A stretch of DNA of 18,290 nucleotides from NCBI GenBank assembly GCA_964634255.1, contig CAZWJC010000138.1, forward strand, positions 1-18,290, written 5' to 3'. Shown one piece after another: positions 15,219 to 18,290 of the stretch. The position numbers and the translations under genes are program-made. A model generated the notes under the pieces. The model did no database searches and was not told the DNA's origin. It saw only the letters and a list, made by a program, of their open reading frames with translations. The number at the start of each line of letters is the position of its first letter. The first letter of the stretch is position 1. This DNA is from MWDV01 sp964634255. Lineage in GTDB: Bacteria > Verrucomicrobiota > Verrucomicrobiia > Limisphaerales > MWDV01.

Positions 15219-17231
15219 TCAAGGAACCGGCGGTTGCTGGGGCGGTTGCGGATTCGGCCTTTGTTCAGGCCCGTTCGGGGCCGCCCCTTGCCCCCTCGGA
15301 GGGCCACCGCCGAAAGGTGAGAATCCTTGTCTTTGCGGGGGCAGGTCTTTCTCGATGCCCGCCCGCAGTTGAATCCAATCGAGACCCCCGCGCTTACCGG
15401 TGTCCCACGACTGGAAGAGCCCAGCGAGACCTTCGGTGAACTCGGTCTGCGTCACAGCGGAGTCTTTGTTCTTGTCGAGGACCTGCAAAAGCGGACGGCT
15501 GAACATGCCCAGACCACTACCACCTCCGCCAAAGCCGCCCGAAAAACCGCTGCCAGCCACCAGCCCTTCCGATTTGCCCGCCAACTGATCAAGCACGGAT
15601 TCTGTGCGCACCTTGGCGAAAGGCTTGATCGGCTTGATCTGACCACCACCGAAGGGACCCGGTGACGACAGGAGCTCGCCGGCAACGGCCTTGTCGAAGC
15701 GTGCCAGCTTGGACTCCGATTCCTCTCGCACGGCGGGCCGGATCGCCGCCGCGATTTCATCCACTTGTTGGGCGAGTCGCTCGGGCCGGAAGATCGTTTT
15801 GCTGAACTCGTCCAGTCGAGCCAGATAGGGCTTCTTGAACGCTTCCACTTTGAACATCCGCTCCAGGAATGAGTTCTCTCCCTGCCACGGACGGTGAATG
15901 CTGAGCCGATCCCGCTGCTCCTGGCTGGCGCGATTGAATTGCCCCCACGAGTGGTCCTGATCCCAGGGGATGAACTGGAACTGCTGGGTCTTGGGGTGCC
16001 AATGCAGGTAGAGATTCTGTCCCGGGCCAAGCATGCCGTCCAAATCCGAGAGATAGACCATCACCGCCATGAACCGTGCGAACTCAGGCAGGTCAATGAA
16101 CTGACCGATGCGCGCCGCGAACGTCGCCTCGTCCGCTTGGGTCACGAAGCGGGATAGCTCCATCACCGCCTGCTTGTGCTCATCATACAGGTCCACTTTC
16201 GGATCGTAGATTTGATTGTAGGCGGCCCAATCCGCGCCGAGATCGGTGAACAGCGAGGGCGTAACCGGCTTGAAGATCGCTCCACGTTTGGTCGCGAAAT
16301 GTCGTTCGGCAAACGGCTTGTCTACGTCTTCGCTGAGAGAATACAGACCGAAGTATTGGCGGTCGAATTTGCCGGGCACTGTGACAAACACCCTGGCGTA
16401 AGCCGTCCGCGGCGCCGGCACGCCCGCGTCCCGGTAGAGCCGGTAGGCCAGCACCTCGTTCATGAGGCTGGCATCCGTGACGTTGTTTTGCAGTGTCAGC
16501 ATCGCCACGTCTCCAAGCTTCTGGCCTTTGACGTATTTGTTGAGGTTGATCTTGAGCGGACGCTTCAAGGAATCGCGCGACTCCATGAAAGTCCCGTTCC
16601 CCTTGTAGCGCACGCCCACGTCCCGCATCGGATGACCCTCGAATTCCAAATCGGCATGGACGTAGTCGAATTCGAGCCCGAGCGCAAAAGCCACGCCGTT
16701 TCGCTTCCCTTCGGGGGATAGGAGCAGACTCGCAATGCCGCCCCCCGCCGGGTTGCGGATGCCATTGAGGCCCGCCCGAAGCTGGGCTTCATCGAGTTTG
16801 CCCGTTCCGTTGGTGTCCCAGGCTTTGAACCACTTTCCGGCCAGCCCGGTGAATTCTTCGGGCGAGATTCGCCCATCCCGGTTGGAATCGCCTTGGCTCA
16901 TCATCACCGGAGACAGCGCCCTGTCTTCGCGGGCACCTCCGAATCCTCCTTGCCGCCCGCCTGGCCCGCCTCCGCCGGGTCCCCCACCGAACGGATTGCC
17001 ACCGCCTCTGGGCTCCATGGCCTCCCACTGATCCGGTGCGAACTTCAGGTGGATCGTCCAGACGTTGGTCGGGTTGTAGATGTGATCGGAGTCCAGGAGC
17101 TGACTGGAGGACGCGCCTGGCGGAGCCTGTTGCAGCGCCGCAGCGCCGCAGAAAAGAGCTACGACGAGTAGCGCGCCCGCGAAGGCTGCGATGACACGTC
17201 GCCACCCGGATTTTAACCTCGACCGAGCCAT
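15219..17231 (-). CDS. Secreted CotH-kinase protein with two EF-hand pairs
   Basis: 670 residues from ATG 17231, which opens a signal peptide (RRVIAAFAGALLVVALFCGA). ATG 17318 would add 29 polar, Cys-rich residues (SCWSCCQ) and cannot be ruled out. CotH kinases phosphorylate proteins; spore-coat CotH of Bacillus is the model. The CotH fold starts at YNPTNVWTIHLKFAPDQWEAM (52-72), resumes at about 184 and includes GVRYKGNGTF (206-215), KRPLKINLNKY (223-233), SLSEDVDKPF (298-307) and FIPWDQDHSWG (420-430), the conserved Lys and Asp-rich active-site blocks. Between the two parts sit a Gly-rich stretch and an EF-hand pair (loops from Asp115 and Asp139). A second pair (Asp586 and Asp610) follows the kinase. 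The first loop of each pair is canonical (ends in Glu); the second ends in Gln. The tail is Gly/Pro/Gln-rich. Calcium control is inferred. Confidence 0.92.
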   Translation of the reverse strand: MARSRLKSGWRRVIAAFAGALLVVALFCGAAALQQAPPGASSSQLLDSDHIYNPTNVWTIHLKFAPDQWEAMEPRGGGNPFGGGPGGGGPGGRQGGFGGAREDRALSPVMMSQGDSNRDGRISPEEFTGLAGKWFKAWDTNGTGKLDEAQLRAGLNGIRNPAGGGIASLLLSPEGKRNGVAFALGLEFDYVHADLEFEGHPMRDVGVRYKGNGTFMESRDSLKRPLKINLNKYVKGQKLGDVAMLTLQNNVTDASLMNEVLAYRLYRDAGVPAPRTAYARVFVTVPGKFDRQYFGLYSLSEDVDKPFAERHFATKRGAIFKPVTPSLFTDLGADWAAYNQIYDPKVDLYDEHKQAVMELSRFVTQADEATFAARIGQFIDLPEFARFMAVMVYLSDLDGMLGPGQNLYLHWHPKTQQFQFIPWDQDHSWGQFNRASQEQRDRLSIHRPWQGENSFLERMFKVEAFKKPYLARLDEFSKTIFRPERLAQQVDEIAAAIRPAVREESESKLARFDKAVAGELLSSPGPFGGGQIKPIKPFAKVRTESVLDQLAGKSEGLVAGSGFSGGFGGGGSGLGMFSRPLLQVLDKNKDSAVTQTEFTEGLAGLFQSWDTGKRGGLDWIQLRAGIEKDLPPQRQGFSPFGGGPPRGQGAAPNGPEQRPNPQPPQQPPVP

Positions 17232-17352
17232 TGGCAAATTAGTCTTCAAGGGATCATCCGACTCAGCCGGCGACGACTGGCAACAGGACCAGCAGGACGT
17301 GGTGTCTTGTCCATTCATAAACTCAGATTCGGTGAAAAGGTCGGGGTCATCA

Positions 17353-17365
17353 TGTAATCGTTACA
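17353..17365. promoter_or_regulatory. Palindrome TGTAATCGTTACA between cotH-like gene and ECF sigma gene
   Basis: A perfect inverted repeat, TGTAA-TCG-TTACA, in the 218-bp region between two divergent starts (17231 minus, 17450 plus). It is AT-rich in a GC-rich setting and suits a dimeric repressor or activator site. A short direct repeat GTCCGCCAA-GTCCGCCAA follows at 17384-17401. No experimental or family link is known to me. Confidence 0.3.
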
Positions 17366-17449
17366 GCCCTACAAGCGCAGACCGTCCGCCAAGTCCGCCA
17401 AGTTTCTTGAGCGGTGGTTGGCCGCTGGACGCCGGCTTGTGACTGGGGC

Positions 17450-18019
17450 ATGCTCCGCACCGTGAGCGACGTAACGCGCATGCTCGACGCTTTGCAGCGG
17501 GGGGAAGCCCAGGCTGCCGAGGCCCTGCTGCCGCTCGTGTATGACGAACTGCGCCGGATCGCGGCCTACAAAATGGCGCTGGAATCGCCGGGCCACACCC
17601 TCCAACCGACCGCACTGGTCCACGAGGCGTGGTTGCGCATGATTGGCGACGGCAACGAGCAGTTCGCGGGGCGGGCGCATTTCTTTGCCGTGGCAGCCGA
17701 AGCCATGCGACGAATCCTCGTGGAATCCGCCCGGCGCAAGCACAGCCTCAAACGCGGCGCCGGTGCCCAGCGCGAAGAACTGAAGGAAGCCCATATTGTC
17801 CAGACCGCACCATCCGACGAAATGCTGGCGGTGGATGAAGCCCTGGACCTGCTGGCAGCCGAGGACTCGACGTCGGCTGATTTGGTCAAGTTGCGGTATT
17901 TCGTGGGCATGACCATGGAGGAAGCCGCTGCCGCGCTCGGCCTTCCCCTGCGCACGGTCGAACGGCTCTGGACCTACTCCCGAGCCTGGTTAAGACGGAA
18001 GATTGGCAGCGGAATCTAA
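17450..18019 (+). CDS. ECF-type RNA polymerase sigma factor (Sigma70_ECF, PF07638-like)
   Basis: 189 residues from ATG 17450; GTG 17462 (then SDVTRMLDALQRGEAQ, the usual family opening) is a strong alternative, and no ribosome site settles it. Region sigma-2 spans about 20-100: AAEALLPLVYDELRRIAAYKM (22-42) and TALVHEAWLRMIG (54-66), then FAGRAHFFAVAAEAMRRILVESARRK. Sigma-4 spans about 130-187: LVKLRYFVGMTMEEAAAALG (145-164) and LRTVERLWTYSRAWLRRKI, a helix-turn-helix. This is the subfamily abundant in Planctomycetes and Verrucomicrobia, often followed by a Ser/Thr protein kinase gene. No anti-sigma gene or kinase gene is recognisable next to it before the window ends. It is divergent from the CotH-kinase gene, which it may regulate; that is inference. 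Confidence 0.94.
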   Translation: MLRTVSDVTRMLDALQRGEAQAAEALLPLVYDELRRIAAYKMALESPGHTLQPTALVHEAWLRMIGDGNEQFAGRAHFFAVAAEAMRRILVESARRKHSLKRGAGAQREELKEAHIVQTAPSDEMLAVDEALDLLAAEDSTSADLVKLRYFVGMTMEEAAAALGLPLRTVERLWTYSRAWLRRKIGSGI

Positions 18020-18021
18020 CA

Positions 18022-18141
18022 GACGCAGGCCTACATCATCATGCATGGCCCAAGTTCCAACGGCGTTTCTCTTACGCGCATCAGGATGAAGCGGTGCGAC
18101 ACTGGGTGGACACGCTGTTCAATCCGCCTGCCCGGCGCTAA
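18022..18141 (+). pseudogene. Possible remnant of a gene 3' end
   Basis: This frame, ending in TAA at 18139-18141, gives an even, protein-like tail (AWPKFQRRFSYAHQDEAV then RHWVDTLFNPPARR) with GC-rich third positions. It has no plausible start codon and no ribosome site, and the frame continues back into the ECF gene in another register. It could be the degraded end of a lost gene. I recognise no family. Confidence 0.2.
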
Positions 18142-18184
18142 CATCCCTTGCGCAAATCCGGAAATGGGGCTTAGAGTATGAGCG

Positions 18185-18290
18185 ATGAAACTGAGATTGG
18201 ATCTGCTGGAGCACCTGAAGGACGAGGACATCCTCGAGGAGGTGCTGGCGAACAATCACCGTTACAAGCCCGAGCCCAATTTCTCAAAAA
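18185..18290 (+). CDS. Unrecognised protein, 3' partial
   Basis: The frame is open from ATG 18185 to the window end (35 codons), starting MKLRLDLLEHLKDEDILEEV and continuing LANNHRYKPEPNFSK. It is preferred over the overlapping ATG at 18178 because its third codon positions are mostly G or C, as in neighbouring genes, while the other frame (MSDETEIGSAG) has AT-rich third positions. AGAG lies about 9 bases upstream, a weak ribosome site. The segment is acidic, probably helical, with no signal peptide. Too little is present to assign a family. Confidence 0.45.
   Translation, partial: MKLRLDLLEHLKDEDILEEVLANNHRYKPEPNFSK

Noticed and set aside
15175..15271. tRNA-like stretch GTAGCTCAATGGGCAGAG (perfect D-arm look) in and beyond the 77-bp spacer between cotH and the PQQ gene
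   Set aside because: The D-stem lacks its last pair, the candidate anticodon loop has C where T33 is required, the only TTC that could start a T-loop is too far away and forms a weak stem, and no acceptor complement is in register. At best it is a tRNA fragment.
18041..18181. 46-codon open frame after the ECF sigma gene
   Set aside because: It has no ribosome site, irregular composition and no recognisable motif, and it overlaps the better-looking frame of the possible remnant.
18178..18290. Alternative start MSDETEIGSAG for the last gene, which looks like the opening of some Ser/Thr kinase genes that follow ECF sigma genes
   Set aside because: The frame has AT-rich third positions and a Gly/Pro/Arg-rich continuation, unlike the overlapping frame from 18185. 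Only 113 bases are available, so this is a preference and not proof.

Overview
The window looks like a chromosomal contig from a Verrucomicrobiota-type bacterium. This is inferred from the gene families, not from any rRNA marker. The signs are high GC content, a PEP-CTERM protein with a P-domain, very large Thr/Asn-rich secreted proteins built from LamG, Ig-like, PKD and RCC1 modules, PQQ-type beta-propeller proteins starting with a DWP-x-Y-x-GP motif, a CotH kinase with EF-hands, an ECF sigma factor of the kind common in Planctomycetes and Verrucomicrobia, and a ResB/CcsA (System II) cytochrome c maturation pair. A 100-N scaffold gap lies at 3791-3890 and the last gene runs off the right end.

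Left third (1-6554): secreted proteins. A 5'-truncated gene (+) encodes Ig-like, cyclophilin and PKD modules. Facing it, a minus-strand pair encodes a LamG/RCC1/Ig-like protein (split by the gap) and, 29 bp downstream, a small P-domain PEP-CTERM protein. A PQQ-like propeller protein (minus) follows, 43 bp downstream of rdgB (minus), the house-cleaning XTP/dITP diphosphatase.

Middle (7300-13653): a 358-bp divergent region with several small hairpins leads to rho (+), which ends in a clear intrinsic terminator. A tightly packed three-gene operon follows on the same strand: a lipoprotein-like protein made of a duplicated domain, then resB, then ccsA, with 1-nt spacing and an ATGA overlap. ResB and CcsA form the haem export and ligation complex for c-type cytochromes. 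The role of the first protein is unknown, but the spacing ties it to them.

Right third (13747-18290): on the minus strand, a CotH-kinase protein with EF-hand pairs and, 77 bp downstream, a second PQQ-like propeller protein. Divergent from cotH is an ECF sigma factor (+), with a 13-bp palindrome between them. The last 270 bp hold a possible gene remnant and the 5' end of an unrecognised gene.

I see no CRISPR array, intact insertion sequence or defence system. The most unusual material is (a) a mosaic pattern in which whole modules (cyclophilin, RCC1-type propeller repeats, an EF-hand pair) sit inside another domain in three separate secreted proteins, (b) small repeat-like DNA elements that appear to have inserted in frame into rdgB, and (c) the duplicated-domain lipoprotein of the cytochrome c operon.
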